Positions 21,103-33,060 of a stretch of 64,000 nt of DNA are shown here, piece after piece. Within the stretch, counting starts at the first letter, position 1. Each line of letters starts with the position of its first letter. A program made the translations under genes and the position numbers. This DNA is from Litoditis marina (Eukaryota; Nematoda; Chromadorea; Rhabditida; Rhabditidae): NCBI GenBank assembly GCA_964036275.1, contig OZ038437.1:10533960-10597959 (forward strand). Reading direction: 5' to 3'. Under the pieces are notes generated by a model, which had not been told where the DNA came from, searched no databases, and worked only from the letters and a program-made list of their open reading frames with translations.

Positions 21103-24100
21103 CTTTATATTATCGCTTCTGGCCTAAAATTGGGCACTTTTGGTGTTTTCTGTCATGTGAGGATGTTGCGAGGGAATGATGATAATACAAGTGAATAATT
21201 GCAGCGAAATGAAAATAACAAGACACTCTCCCCTAAGCTACTAAGGTTTAAGTGAATCGGTGATGTTATTTGTGTTTGTGATAATTAGTGATTCTGTGAT
21301 GGTTATTTATTAACCTAGTGAAGCGATATGTATAAGTTATTTAAGTTGTAATATAAGTATATAATATTGTTAATAAACCCTATGTAATTTATGTGTTTTG
21401 TTATGCATGATTCACACAAAAGGCAAGGTACAAACGTGGTGTGAAAGCAAGGTTGAGAATAGCAAATGTTATCTATTCTAGTAGTTGGGAATCGCCTAGT
21501 ATCGTGTGTAAAATCCACTGAACCACCGTAGATGCACTTGACAGTCGGTTTCTTGCCTAGCAAGAGCTGATTTGTCTTCTTTCGCCTAATTCTTACTTTT
21601 GGCCCAATATAAACAATTTCCACACGCGATGCTGGCGCGAAATGGTGCATCGGCAAATGGATAAAGTGAGAGTTGAGTTTGAATGCCTGTGATTTGTGTG
21701 AATCATTCAGTTCTGCGATGTGAACGTGATTTTCCTCGATTTTTAATAATTTTTGATGATTTGGGATGACTGTGACCTAGTGCGAATAATCTGCCCGATT
21801 GATAATCTGAGCGCGCGAAAAATATTCGTTTGAAAATAAATAGCAAAATTTCGATTTTTACGTCATATTATCGTATTTGTTGTTTGTTTCATGCTATTTT
21901 GCGATTTCTTTCTCTTCTCAAGTTGTGATGGGTTATGGAAGAGGTTTCGCTGATGATACGATCTTTCAGAGCGGGTTCTTCGCGATATAAGAACATGGAA
22001 CCGTATGGAATGGGTCTTTTGAGAACAAAATCAATTCAGAGGATGTTAGCAAAGGTGACACTTTTGGAAGTGATTTTTTTGTGAGTGCTCGAGGTAGTGA
22101 GACTGTGTTAGCAAGTCCTGTGTTCATGATTACTGGTTAGTGAATTGAGAGTTGATTTCGCAACAGAGGTCTCTGGGAGTGTGGAATTTTGGGCTGTGTT
22201 TATCTTATTTTATGCAAAGAATGAGTGTACGTTGGATAAGAGAAAAGGAAGTGCGAGACATTGTTTTATTCATTTTGATGTGTTTTATCGCAATATTTCG
22301 ATTTCGTGTGGCAGCGAAATTGAGAAACGAGGTGACTTAATGAGGAATGAACGTGTTGGCGCACTCTGTATTGTGAAAGGGAGATTGGATTATGCGAGTG
22401 ACAGCGATGTATGATGCGTTTCATTTTGTTTCAGGTTCGATTGTTGGTGGCGTATGAGATGTCGTTTCGTTCGGCTGACATGTGCAGCAATGATGTCAAG
22501 TCGCTTTTCGTTCACAAGAGGCCGTCGCGGTGACCACAATTGGTCGGATTCTACTGGAATCAAAGGTAAGAGGAAATTCATTACTAGTGCCAGCTGGTGC
22601 GAAGCACTGTTGCAGTTGACATATATTTTTCCTTCATTATTTTTTTCTCTATTAGTAGCTTCCGTGAGCGAGTGAATAAAAAGAATGCAAGTGGACCAAA
22701 TGCTGGAAAATGAGCGCAACTAGGTGAGGCGATCATAATCTTTCAGATTTCCAGGTATGCTTATCATTATTCTGGCTATCATCATTAGCTAACCTATCAT
22801 TATTCTGGCTATTTCTGTGATTTTGTTCGTTGATGTATCTTGTTATTTGTTTTGTCTCCTCAGCTGTGATGCGAGCGCGATGTGTAGTGTTCAGATTGTG
22901 CGTTTGTTAACTGCCACTAAATCGGGTAGCTACTGTTTGTGATTGTGTCACATTACTGTGAGAGTGAGAGGTGATAATTAAGTTTCATCGACGTCGCATT
23001 TATGGTATGCTGAAGGCGTGCGGAATTTAACTCAGGCATGACGGAATCAGATGTATATGAGAGCTAATGTGCTAGTAAGGAGAGATATATTCATTATTTG
23101 GCTCGACTTCAATCAAATATTTGAAATTTGACCACTTCGGCGAAATTTTAATGTATTTTCGAGCGTTTGTAGTTTAAGTTCATTATTGATTGTTTGAGAG
23201 TGAGAGTTCTCTTCACTGGATGGAACGGGAAATATACTTCATGTATGTGAGGCAAAAGTGCCATCTTTGCTAGTTCTGTTTGCGATTCGTCAAGTTGGGA
23301 GAGTGAGAGACCGTGGTTGGTATTGGTAAAATGGCGAATCTTGGAATAGTGGAATGATTGTGATTTGGTTTGTTGCATGCCGTTATTATACATTTTTCAT
23401 ACCTCTTGAAGTTGAAGTGAATGCTACAATGTTAGTATTTTTTCTGTAACCAATGTTTCACGATTGGGTGAACCCGCAATGGTTAGAATCTGCGTACATG
23501 GTAATATAGGAATTGTCTGTCAGTAGTATGCGACTGTTTGAGTTGGTGTGAGTGATTGGGTTATAATCAGGGTGGTGATGATCATTGCGTAATTTTTCCG
23601 TATGAGCGAGAGGGTGTAAATAGCTATGTGAAGATGTTGTATGCTTGTATGTGTGGTGATGGAGATATTGAGGTATGATAATGATAGTGAGTGAGTTGAC
23701 TGGTCGATAGCGATTCGTGATTTGTTGTTAGTTGTGAAGGTACTAGCGATACGTATTCAATATTTTTACGTGATTGTTCGGTCTAATCAATTTAACTAGG
23801 TGAAATGTGACGATTTCGAACAGTTTAACCAATTACAAACTAAATTCCACCGTGAATGTAACTTGGTTACTATGACGTGAGATGTGGTTACTGTTAGAAA
23901 AGTGATACGTGAGCGTGAGTTGAACTTTGTATGAGAGCGTGAGTGTCTTTCGTATTGGTTGTGCAGAGAGAGAATGAATGAGTGACTAACCAGCTAACCA
24001 CTGAGTGGGTGATATGGAAGTGCGTGCAAAGACCGTGATTCATTACTAGTAATACCTCTAGTACGTACATCATTAAGTTCTTGTTTTGTGAGTAAGAAAG

Positions 24101-24710
24101 GATGCATTTATTCTGGTTCTGGATAACTTGGAGCAGTTTTCTAGATTTATGTGAGCCCAATGCGAGGTGATCAAAGTTACATCCTTGATCGATCGTAATT
24201 AATTTGTCGTATTAATTTGACAGCTGGTACACGTAGCCTACCAGTTGCTTTGGTGTTGTGTGAGTGTAAGCAAGACGTGTTCTACGTTGAGCTAACGCGT
24301 TTTAAAGTGCTAGGATAGGGAGTCCTTAGTGCGAAGCTACATTGACTGAACGTTAGTCATATCCCGAGCGCCGGCTGATGATGGGTCGGAGTTCTCGCTA
24401 TAATAAATGTTGCGCAACGTTTATACATCATTCCTTTCAATGTGAGCAAGCAATAACTGTAGTGAAGTGTGAGTAGATTTATTCAGAGAGTGTGAACTTG
24501 TGTCTGTACACGTATGTTTGTGTGTGTGAGAGGAAGTGTGCTTTGTGGAAAATGTGCCGTTTGGGGAATTGTGTCCCAGTGCCGTGTGAGTGGACAATGA
24601 AAGGTGTTTGGAGTATACTACGGGTACGACGCCTCTTTATTGTTCACTAGTGAAAGTTCGCCGCGTAGGGTGAACAGTGCCGAGTGAAAAAATTACCGAG
24701 GGGTTAAAAA

Positions 24711-24842
24711 GTGCCGTGTGTATCAGAGAGGTGGGTCGACTCTCGTGATAGGGTTGTTTTGTGCCGCGATTCCAAAGTGTGCCGTGTGTATCAGAGAGGT
24801 GGGTCGACTCTCGTGATAGGGTTGTTTTGTGCCGCGATTCCA
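24711..24842. repeat. Two tandem 68-bp units
   Basis: Units begin GTGCCGTGTGTATCAGAGAG at 24711 and 24779 and are almost identical. They lie inside the G/T-rich unit. Confidence 0.85.
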
Positions 24843-24969
24843 ATTGTGTGTGTGTGAGTGTGAGAGTTTAATGCAGGACGTACGGGGTTAACAACGTTTA
24901 TTAGTTTATACTAGTAAATTGGGTTGTTAATGTTGTTTGCGCACTGCATCTGTGAGAAATGAAACATTA

Positions 24970-25127
24970 GTGCGGCTCAATGTGCGTGGAGCAGGTGGTG
25001 AAGTGCGACTCACAGTGAGCGCGAACAAAAATGTGCGGCTCAATGTGCGAGGAGCAGGAAAGGTTGTGCGGCTCAATGTGCGTGGAGCAGGAGGAAAAGT
25101 AGTGCGGCTCAATGTGCGTGGAGCAGG
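24970..25127. repeat. Four GTGCGGCTCAATGTGCG units
   Basis: Near-identical units start at 24970, 25033, 25066 and 25102. The plus frame would read VRLNVRGAG four times, but spacing varies and the frame is flanked by low-complexity G/T sequence, so coding is doubtful. Confidence 0.75.
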
Positions 25128-25992
25128 AAAATGTGTGTGTGGGTGTATCAGAGAGTTTTGTGCGTGATTTTAATGGTGTGTGTTTATCAAGGAAGTTTAG
25201 TCAATTTCTGTGGTATGGTGTGTGTGCGACTAATTTGATGGACTACCGAGTCAGTGAACTATGGATAGGTACCAGTCTATAGATTCTTGCTTTTATTTTT
25301 TCTGAGTGTGTGAGTGCGACGAAAAAATGTGAGTGGAGTATCATTGTACTTGGATGGTGAGTGAAATGGGTAGTTTTAATATCCCAGATCGCGGAAAAGT
25401 ATGGAGCATCGTTGTTTCTTTGTTTGCGTGAGTTGAAGTGAGGTCAAAAGTTCGGGCTCGAATATAGTATTTTCATGTATGTAACGGGAGAAGACTGATC
25501 ATCTTGTTCTAAATGACATTGTAGATTGTGTATTCGTTTGAGAATTGGCGGAAACTCCAATGATTAGGAGCAAGAGTACCAAGAGCGTAATGACTATATG
25601 TGTGAAAACGTGAAAGCGGTTTACAGCTAGTAGTGAAGTACACATGTCGAAAGATCGATAACTTGTGATTGAAAGTTGACTGTTATCTGTTCTGAGAAAG
25701 AGTGATTTTGCTATAGTCATTAGAATTCAAGCAAATTCAGGACATGTGACGACGTGATGTGATGAGCGATCGGCCCAGATGGGACTGGTGTCTTCCTGAT
25801 CCCCGTTCTTCGCTGGTGGAGGAGGCTGCTCGAAGTCAAGAAGTATCTTCTCGCAGACAACGTCGACATCAGATGTAGTTTTTTTCATAGTTGCTATTAC
25901 CTACTTCAATGTTGTATTCGTGCTTTAAACTAGTGACCATATCCTTTAGCGAATAGCGCATTATTCTTAAATTTATTGTTGTTTTGGGGGAG

Positions 25993-26122
25993 TGTCGCGA
26001 CATGCGATAGCTTGTTTATGCGATTACGTCAGCAATGCGCGCTGGCGCAAAGTGAGTGCGCCTTCTCTTGACGCACGTCCAATTTGGCTGCGTATCAATG
26101 AGTTTGGCTGCGTATCTTTTTT
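25993..26122. repeat. Right 130-bp direct repeat (3' LTR-like)
   Basis: Identical to 20973-21102. Immediately preceded by TTTTGGGGGAG, placed where a polypurine tract would be. Confidence 0.8.
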
Positions 26123-26129
26123 TTTGTTC

Positions 26130-26850
26130 ACAACATCTCCATCTCGAATTGGGGTTGATAATATATGCAGGGTAACGCATACAAAGATTATGGAATATTT
26201 CTGGGCTAGTGAGTATCATGTTATTGTGGGTAATCGTCACACAAAGATCAAGTAGCAACATTACATGTACAATGTACATGTTGAATTTGTTAGAATTTGA
26301 CACTGGTATTAGTTTGGTAATACAGCTAGTTCAGAAATATATAATCTACTCATAAAAAGGCCAGGTCCCAAATATGGAAAACCTAAAACGGAAAGCTACT
26401 TTTTCTAAACACATATTTCACGTATTTCTTAGCTGTGAAAAAAGACAGAGCGTTTTACCATGACCATATCAAAATAATGTTAAAACTATTGTGAACGCTT
26501 CGATACTGGTTTGAATTTTAGTTTTTCTTGAACTACACTCGCTTACTTGCTTCAAAAATCGATCATATTGATGGAAAATCACTATTCCATCTTAAAACTT
26601 ATTCAAAATTTTACCTAAATATGCTTGATTGCGGGGGCGAACTCGGTGTGTCGTGTTTTGTACACGCACATCAATCGTAATGAGTCAAAGTAATGCAGCA
26701 GCAGTGCGCATTTGTCTTGAGTCCAACTCTAGTTTTTTTAACTGTACACAAAAAGATTTGGAATAGCATGAACTTCTGGAATCGATTCTCACTTCTTCCA
26801 TGCCCAATTTCTATTTCTATTTTAACAACACCAACAAATGCGAATTACTC
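26130..26850. other. No supportable gene
   Basis: AT-rich sequence between the LTR-like unit and the exon pair at 26853-27144. It may hold 3' sequence of that minus-strand gene, but no further exon could be placed. Confidence 0.35.
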
Positions 26851-26852
26851 AC

Positions 26853-27144
26853 TGGGTGGATTCTTGTTCTCACGTTTCACGCCTTGTCCTTGACTTTCTC
26901 CTCCTCTAGAGGATTTGGTTCTTCCTTGTCTTCGGGTTGGTGCCGAACGTGATGTCTATAATATATAAATAGTGTACCTGAATTCTTCCATAAATATAAA
27001 CTGGTAGTGTAACTTAATAACTGAATGAGTTGGGTAGTCCAATAAGTATACTAAGAGCAATTACCTGGGATCGACTTGTTTGGTCGTCAATCATTTCGTC
27101 ATCACTCTTGCGATCAGAATCATCATTGTTTTTGAAGGACCAGT
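26853..27144 (-). CDS. Two in-phase exons of an unknown gene
   Basis: Exon at 27065-27144 (80 nt; acceptor TGTGCAG, donor CCCAG|GTAATT) reads SFKNNDDSDRKSDDEMIDDQ. It ends in phase 0, matching the next exon at 26853-26955 (103 nt; acceptor ATTATAG, donor CCCA|GTGAGT), which reads RSAPTRRQGRTKSSRGGESQ. The two exons give an acidic then basic, glycine/arginine-rich disordered region without stops. Clean splice sites and matching phase make this one of the best coding candidates in the window. No domain identified, and both ends of the gene are missing. Confidence 0.5.
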
Positions 27145-27399
27145 CTGCACAGAAAATCGAAAGATCTTGAGAATGAATCGAAACAATTGACAGAACCGAA
27201 CATAATAGGGAATGAAAAATAGTTGAGCGGCTTGCGAGAAACCCTTTTAAAATTCATCACAACTAAAAACCCTTTTTGTGAGTAATAACAGTTCAGAACA
27301 GTTGTTGAAAAGTTGTTGAACAGTTGTTGAACAGAACGACAGAACAGTTGTGAGTGTGAGAAGGTTAGTTCTATTCATGAATTCGAGTTTACAGGATTT

Positions 27400-27560
27400 T
27401 TCGCTAGTTTGAAGGAACAGCACGGTGTCAGTCTTGCACTCATTTTCATTGAATCTCCATTTAGCCGGTTTTCTGAACTAACATTTTTGGCAGCTTCTCA
27501 CTGTCACGTGAAGTTCCTAAGCGATTTCCACCGGACTGGCAGGCGGGAAGCAAAAACTGG
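27400..27560 (-). repeat. Segment paralogous to 52610-52800
   Basis: Shared words: CAGTCTTGCACT, TTAGCCGGTTTTCTGAA and CACTGTCACGT. At 52610-52800 the minus strand has a possible short exon ending in a GTAAGTG donor. Here the equivalent donor is mutated (ATGAGTG). Confidence 0.5.
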
Positions 27561-27844
27561 AAAAAGGTCCGTTGGGTAAAAATTAAAAATTTTGTTTGAA
27601 ACGTCGAATGTTATAACCTGTGAGTTTTTTTATGTCATTCCTTTGTTGAATGGTGAGTGGTTCTTTCAACTAAATAAAGGAAAATTATAATAGAATGTAA
27701 GTTACGCATTTTTTTCAACATTCAGCTTTCCAGTTGAAAAGTGGATGTTGTTACCGGTTGTTGTAAGTCTTTTGTTGTCTCTCCCGTGGCACGAGGCGAC
27801 AGGTTTGGGCTCTGAGGGCTGGGAAGCTGAATAATAAACTATTG

Positions 27845-28030
27845 TTATAGTGAGTTATAGTCGCCGGAATCGAACCTGCGAGCAAGCGATTTGTAACAGG
27901 GCGCTAACCATTGCGCTATTAAAGCACATAAAAAGCAAGCTTTGGAATCGAAGACATGTGTGCGTAAACAGCGGAAATTGCAATATACCGTACCCTCCAG
28001 CCCGTTGGCGACGACTATAATGTTAGGTAT
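27845..28030 (-). repeat. SINE-like repeat with a tRNA-like 3' part
   Basis: On the minus strand: TAGTCGTCGCCAAC, GGGTACGGTATATTG, ACGCACACATGTCTTCGATT, then A box TAGCGCAATGGTTAGCGC and B box GGTTCGATTCC near the end. The A box resembles tRNA-Asn. Acceptor and anticodon stems do not form, so it is not a tRNA gene. Unlike classical tRNA SINEs, the tRNA-like part is at the 3' end of the shared unit. Confidence 0.65.
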
Positions 28031-28219
28031 GTATAGTGTCAAAGGGAAACACGTGGTGGTTCGTCCTAGTTTTTCACCTGTCTTACCTTTTGGTCCTTGT
28101 TAGACGCTGGAGTGCTAGCAAGGTTGGTAACAAAGATTTGTCCTGAAAATAAAATATTCACGGATTGATCCGATATTAATGTTTGAGAACACAAAACTAT
28201 GAAAATGAAAGAAACTCAC

Positions 28220-28369
28220 ACTGAATGCCATTCATCTCCAATGTACGATTGTTGACCGAGAAAACAACAAGTTTTCGAAGCAACATAAATAATTAAAACC
28301 AGTGTATATGACTGGAGTATAGAAAAGTACGCTTCACAAATAACAATACGTGGACGTCGTTTCGTACTT
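28220..28369 (-). pseudogene. Fused core exon, block A
   Basis: About 150 nt between a TTTCAG acceptor and a CAG|TGTGAGT or CAGT|GTGAGT donor. It contains the core (ACCAGTGTATATGACTGG, plus strand) and then, in another frame, FSVNNRTLEMNGIQ. Equivalents of 149 nt (35683-35831) and 147 nt (54355-54501) lie in blocks B and C. A one-base frame conflict between the halves indicates decay. Confidence 0.4.
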
Positions 28370-28598
28370 CTGAAAGAAAAGCAATAATTTTGATCTCGCG
28401 ATGGGAATTTTTAGATTACCACAGAAATTAAACCACTTAGAACTTCACGAGATGAACATATTCACAATTTTGTGGTTTTGAATATTATATTGCGCTAGAA
28501 TTTTTATAAAACTTTCAAATCGATGCTGGAAACCATTTCCATTCCTGGAATGAGCAAAATGATGATAGTGAGCAAATTAACTTAACCAAAATACTCAC

Positions 28599-28810
28599 CA
28601 TCTCAAAAAACAGTTGTTAAGCTCAGCAACAAAATTGTCCGCAGAAAAACCTTGGCATTTGTGAATAGTGATTGCGAACGATAGAACAAGCGGAAATCGC
28701 AATCTACCAGTTTGCGGTTCCGGACCAATATTGTAGACAGCCCTGGCTCGAATGATAGTATCTTCAAGTATTTCCTAACTCCGAGTTTTCCGTAAGCGTA
28801 AATATTTCTC
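28599..28810 (-). pseudogene. PIF1/Helitron-type helicase exon, block A
   Basis: The minus-strand frame contains GRLRFPLVLSFAITIHKCQG followed by FSADNFVAELNNCF. TIHKxQG with preceding PLxLAFA is the C-terminal signature of PIF1-family helicases, as in Helitron Rep-Hel proteins. The upstream part (YGKLGV) is in a different frame, so there is a frameshift. Flanked by a CCAG acceptor and a GTGAGT donor. Confidence 0.65.
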
Positions 28811-29250
28811 CTGGAAAATATACCAATTTAAAACGCACATGGAACTAGATTTTCTACATAATAATGATTTTGTCTTTCACCTAATCGACCTATTCAAAAA
28901 CCCACGTTGACATAACTAAACGGCAAACTCACTGATATATGACCGCAAGACGAAAGTTGGTCATTCATCTAGTAACGCAACAATAAACACATTAAAAACA
29001 TATCAAAACGCAGCGCGATTGGCAATCCCAACTCTCAGATATCGCTAGTGAGGCTTTCGACGTGCTATCAAAGGTCAGCTCGATACGATACACACGATAA
29101 TATACCGAAATTGCCTGGTTTGTTTGTCAGACTCAGCTGATACTTTTATTTTTAACTTGAAAAGTTTTAACTGTTTCAGTTAAGTTTAATTGTTGTATTC
29201 AATAAACTTAGATTTAGTTTGGTCAAGCTTCGTTCAATCTGAGTATTGAC

Positions 29251-29356
29251 CTGTGCGGTGCAGGTCCATGCTACTTCAAAACCAGTATATATGACTGAAC
29301 AAAGAAAAATATGCTCCACGAATGAAATACGAACAGTCTTTGGGTGAACATAGCCT
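29251..29356 (-). pseudogene. Core-family exon, block A (VIYTGF frame)
   Basis: A 106-nt exon with acceptor TTTTTCAG and donor ACAG|GTCAATAC. The open frame contains VRISFVEHIFLCSVIYTGFE. After VEHIFL it uses a frame shifted from the SHIYWF copies. Paralogues: 31540-31647 and about 55461-55566. Confidence 0.4.
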
Positions 29357-29640
29357 CTGAAAAAGTCATACATTTGAGTTCGCACCCGATTTGTGAAGCA
29401 CAATCATCGAAAATAGTTACAAAAAGTAGCAGAAAGTTAACTTAGAACTGTTGAGAAATATTATTTTCAATAATATGTTAGTTTTTTCTATGAAATTTGA
29501 TTCGATCTGATTCTTTGTGAATGTCTACTTGGTACCGTCTGCTCTTAACAACTGGCAGATAATGAGCCTGACCTATGATGAAAAGTGAACGAAATGATAC
29601 GACACTCGAGTCAGACATCACTATGATAAGATAGTTTATC

Positions 29641-29826
29641 CCTGGCGGCGTAGCGAGTCCTCCAACCTCATAAGAAGTTCAAGTTTCGCATGAGATACCT
29701 CATGAGCTATACGTGAAATTTCACTGTTGTAGCCTAGAAGTCAATAAAAGCTCACGAGAAGCTAATGCTAATGGCATATGAGGCGTGGGGTATCTCATGA
29801 GATTTTTGAGGAACTGCTACGCCGCC
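29641..29826. mobile_element. MITE with CTGGCGGCGTAGC ends, copy 1
   Basis: Ends TGGCGGCGTAGC and GCTACGCCGCC are inverted. The interior is rich in CTCATGAG palindromes. A second copy is at 39357-39536. It interrupts block A, since the corresponding place in blocks B and C lacks it. Confidence 0.7.
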
Positions 29827-30604
29827 TGATATACATACATGATACATCTTGGGGTAAAAATGAACAAAAGCGTCAAGTAACACGTATTTACTCACCACCG
29901 AACCTCTGCTGACACAGTGTACATTTCGACAATTGTGCAAGTAGTTCCATGCTCTGTAAGACGGACACATTTCACCATAATGAAGTTTAATAAAATTAAA
30001 TTAGTTACGTAGATGATTAAGTGAACTAAGAATAATGTAATTAATGATCCATTTATTTGAGAATTATCGTTACTCATGGGTCACGAAAAATGTATATATT
30101 CAAAGTGAAACCATCAGTTGTGTCAGCGAACGGCTGATTTCCATATTGAGGGGTGAACAATTGAACATAAGGCCGCATACCGTAAATGATTACGGATGTT
30201 TGGAACGAACTATACCGTTGCTGAACTGCTCGATACTTTTCGGCATTTCTTTGTAGAACCAGTACTTGTTGACAATATGGCCAGAATATAAGTCCTGAGT
30301 GATAACAAATCTGCTATAGTCACATTTTTTTGAATATCATCAGCCTGTAGTACATGGATCCTCCTCGTGATAGAGATGGAAATTACTGAAGCCCCGGTGG
30401 TAAAGAAAACCTTAGGGTATGTCGGATAAGATTTTGGGTTGTACTTCAAATACTGACTTCAATTGTGATGTTGCTTTGTTTTGAACTAGTCTCTTTTCTC
30501 ACAGTTGAATATGACTATAAACTGAGGAAAAGGTTGAAGTTGGATAGGAATAAATAAGGTCCGAAACTAACCTCAGTTTGTGATGTACATCCAAATGAAG
30601 TGAA

Positions 30605-30760
30605 ACCAGTATATACGACTGGAAATTAACATAAATATGCCTATTCTCATAACTCCGAGTTTTCCGTAAGCGTCAATGTTTCTCCTGGAAAATGTGGTAA
30701 TCAAAAACGCACGTGGAAATACGTTTTCTCGCGTAGTCATCAGGTTGTTCATCAAATAAC
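30605..30760 (-). pseudogene. Partial helicase exon fused to a core motif
   Basis: A minus-strand frame reads AFLITTFSRRNIDAYGKLGV and passes directly into ISSRIYWFHF of the core family, ending near a GAG|GTTAG donor. In block B the first peptide continues into the PIF1 signature instead. This is therefore a deletion junction joining two otherwise separate exons. Confidence 0.5.
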
Positions 30761-31539
30761 CGACGTTGTCAAAAACTCACGTTGACATAACTAAACCGTA
30801 AACGTATTAAGTACCGGTAAAATTACTAGTAAAACCAACTACGTGAAATATTAATTATTAGATACTACTGGTGAATTTATTCAGAAAAGCAACCAACCTC
30901 TGATCAACATAACCGATGTATTGTAAAACTCACGTTGACATAGTTCTGCTTTTCTTCTGAATGAGCAGCAGCTTAGGCTCCTTTTTTCGTGTCAGAAGGA
31001 TCAACTTTGTCTCCTCTAGCTGTGTGGTATACTGTGATTGAAACTCCATTAAAAAGCCACGGTCTTTAAAATTGTTCCACTACAAATGAAGTTTTTTCCC
31101 AACCACTGTCTGTGGTGTAGCGTATATCAATATAACAAGTAAAACTGATGGGCAAGAAATGTTTCATTAAAAAATGTGTGAAGAAATGTTTTATTCAAAA
31201 GTGTGTTTTAATAAAAAGTATGTATGGCCGCAAGACAAAAGTTGGTCATTCATCTAGTAATTCAACAAGGTGGTGAAACAAAACGCAGCACGATTGACCA
31301 TCTCGACTCTCAGTTATCGCTAGTCAGGCTTTCTTATATAGGACGTGCTATCAAAGGTCAGCTTGATACGATACACACGATAATATACAGAAATTGACTG
31401 ATTTGTTTGGCAAACTCAACTAATATTTTGATATTTTCAACCAATTAGTAGAGTTTTATCTGTTTCAGTTAAGTTTCGTTTTTGTATTCAATAACTTTAA
31501 TTTGTGTTCAGTCAACTTTTGTTCAATATCAGTACTGAC

Positions 31540-31647
31540 CTGTAACGTGCACGTCCATGCTATTTCAAAACCAATATATATGACTAGAATGTAGAAAAAT
31601 ATGCTCCGAGAACAAAAATACGAACAGTCTCTGGGTAAACTTAGCCT
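31540..31647 (-). pseudogene. Core-family exon, block A third unit
   Basis: A 108-nt exon, acceptor TTTTTTCAG and donor TACAG|GTCAGTAC. One frame is open through the exon, containing VIYIGFEIAWTC. Similar to 29251-29356 and to block B at about 37020-37150. Confidence 0.4.
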
Positions 31648-31857
31648 CTGAAAAAATCATACATTCGATGTTGCACCGTTTTTCTCCCAGCACAATCGTA
31701 AAATTTCGAGTAACCAGAAGCTCAACTGAAAATTGTTGCAAACTTTCTTTACAATAATCTCAAACCAGATGAAAATATCAAAAAAAACCCTTTCATGCAC
31801 TTCACGAAAATCACCATTTTTTTTTAAAAATTAATCAAAATATAAGTTTGTAAAGAT

Positions 31858-32190
31858 GACAAATTACCTGTCAATCCACCCGATCACGGGCTCGCGTGTG
31901 ATACTGGATGACACTTCTCCGAGCCAGAGCACCTGCTCTACGATGGAAGTCGCACGGATAGGGGAGAGAGAATGTTCAGAAGTTCCTTCATGGGGATACT
32001 CATTTCACTCGGATCTGAAACTGAGCACCTGAGAATAGAGCGAAAACGAACAAAAAAGATCTTCAGCGAAACATGGAATGAGAGAGAAAGGGAGAGGGAG
32101 GAAGATGGAGAGGGAGAGAGAGAGAGAGGTGAAGATAGAGAGAGGTAGAGATAGCGAGAGATAGCGAGACTGAGAGAGTCATACACTTAG
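31858..32190. repeat. Block tail unit with (AGAG)n tract, copy A
   Basis: Begins GACAAATTACCTGTCAATCC and ends in a purine (AGAGAG/AGAGGG) microsatellite. Copies start at 37362, 55779 and 63763. A short plus-strand frame (TNYLSIHPITGSRVILDDTS) is conserved, but DNA identity is uniformly high, so selection on protein cannot be inferred. Confidence 0.7.
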
Positions 32191-32496
32191 CATAGGCACA
32201 ATAATACGGAAATGTGAGCTTGATGAACCTTTTATGATGTTAAAGTAGGAGGAGCTTTATTTGTTAGTCGATCGTGATTGGTCAGACGTGTTTTGGCTCC
32301 GCCCCCAACTTCCGCTGGTGTACTTGTCCTTCTGACCAAACTACAATACTTGAGTGCTCAAGGAAAGCTGTACTATACAAGGCACGACCGTAATCATAGT
32401 TTCGAGGTCATATTGTCTAATCTGGAGGTAGTGGGCTAGAACTCTCTAGGCGGTGTAACGACTATTTACAATTTTTGCTCATAATGAACAAATATG

Positions 32497-32703
32497 TTAT
32501 TTTAAAGAAATTGGAAAAACTAACCTTATAGTGAAAACATAGTAAATGTTTATGGAGTAGTAAGTACGAGAACTTTTCAGAGATGTATGCTCCAGTAATG
32601 AGAATAAGATAGGGTCGAAAATTACACCAAGATGCCCCGCCCACAAGTTAATTGGGGTTTCTGTTTTGCGTAGCACACCTGGGTAATAATATTGTGAAAG
32701 CAA
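32497..32703 (-). repeat. Alpha ORF family, block A
   Basis: Same unit as 17267-17497, with TPINLWAGHLGVIFDP and LLEHTSLKSSRTYY, ending at a GTTAGTTTTTCC donor. Contains the core at 32562-32593. Confidence 0.5.
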
Positions 32704-32967
32704 AAGTTAGTTAGGCCTTAACAGAAAACTCAATTATGGCCTAAAAGTATAGATCGAAACCAAGTTATGATGTATCCAGAGACACAGAAGAACTTGCAAC
32801 TTCTGGAATATGATCAAACTACAACCAGAGAAAAACAGAATATGAACCACTGGTCTGCGCTTCATGAAACGACTCCCATTATCACGTAAAACGTGTCGAA
32901 AGACAAGACATCAGCAAGTTTCACGTTTTTTTCACGTTCAATAACTATGTATTCACACGTAACACGT

Positions 32968-33060
32968 AACTAGAATAGAATAGAATAGAATAGATTCATT
33001 AACGTGACATCCACATAGTATGTGGCACTCCGAATGGGTAAATGGAGGGAAAAATTGAGA
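32968..33060 (-). mobile_element. Retroposon 3' end, copy in block A
   Basis: Minus strand: GAGTGCCACATACTATGTGG, GTCACGTTAATGAATC, then (TATTC)n. AATAAA is mutated to GAATC here but kept in block B (38466-38550). Shared by both blocks, so insertion preceded the block duplication. Confidence 0.55.

Larger units (their letters stand above)
20973..26122. mobile_element. 5.15-kb G/T-rich unit with identical 130-bp direct repeats (LTR-like)
   Basis: Two 130-bp direct repeats (20973-21102 and 25993-26122), with no difference that I can see, begin TGTCGCGACATGCG and lie exactly 5020 bp apart. GGGGGAG, a polypurine-tract-like run, abuts the second repeat. The interior is strikingly rich in G and T on the plus strand (many TGTGAG/GTGTGTG words), and this composition stops at the repeats. 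No frame above about 115 codons and no retroviral-type protein motif is visible. It resembles a recent, non-coding LTR retrotransposon derivative. No target duplication or primer-binding site could be assigned with confidence. Confidence 0.55.

Noticed and set aside
24937..25167. Plus frame with four VRLNVRGAG repeats as a possible repeat protein
   Set aside because: Explained by short tandem DNA repeats inside a non-coding G/T-rich element. Spacing between units is irregular and the flanks are low complexity.
28298..28335. Core hairpin as a Helitron 3' terminus
   Set aside because: The hairpin is not followed by CTRR plus T at a constant position, and similarity continues on both sides, so it does not behave as a terminus.
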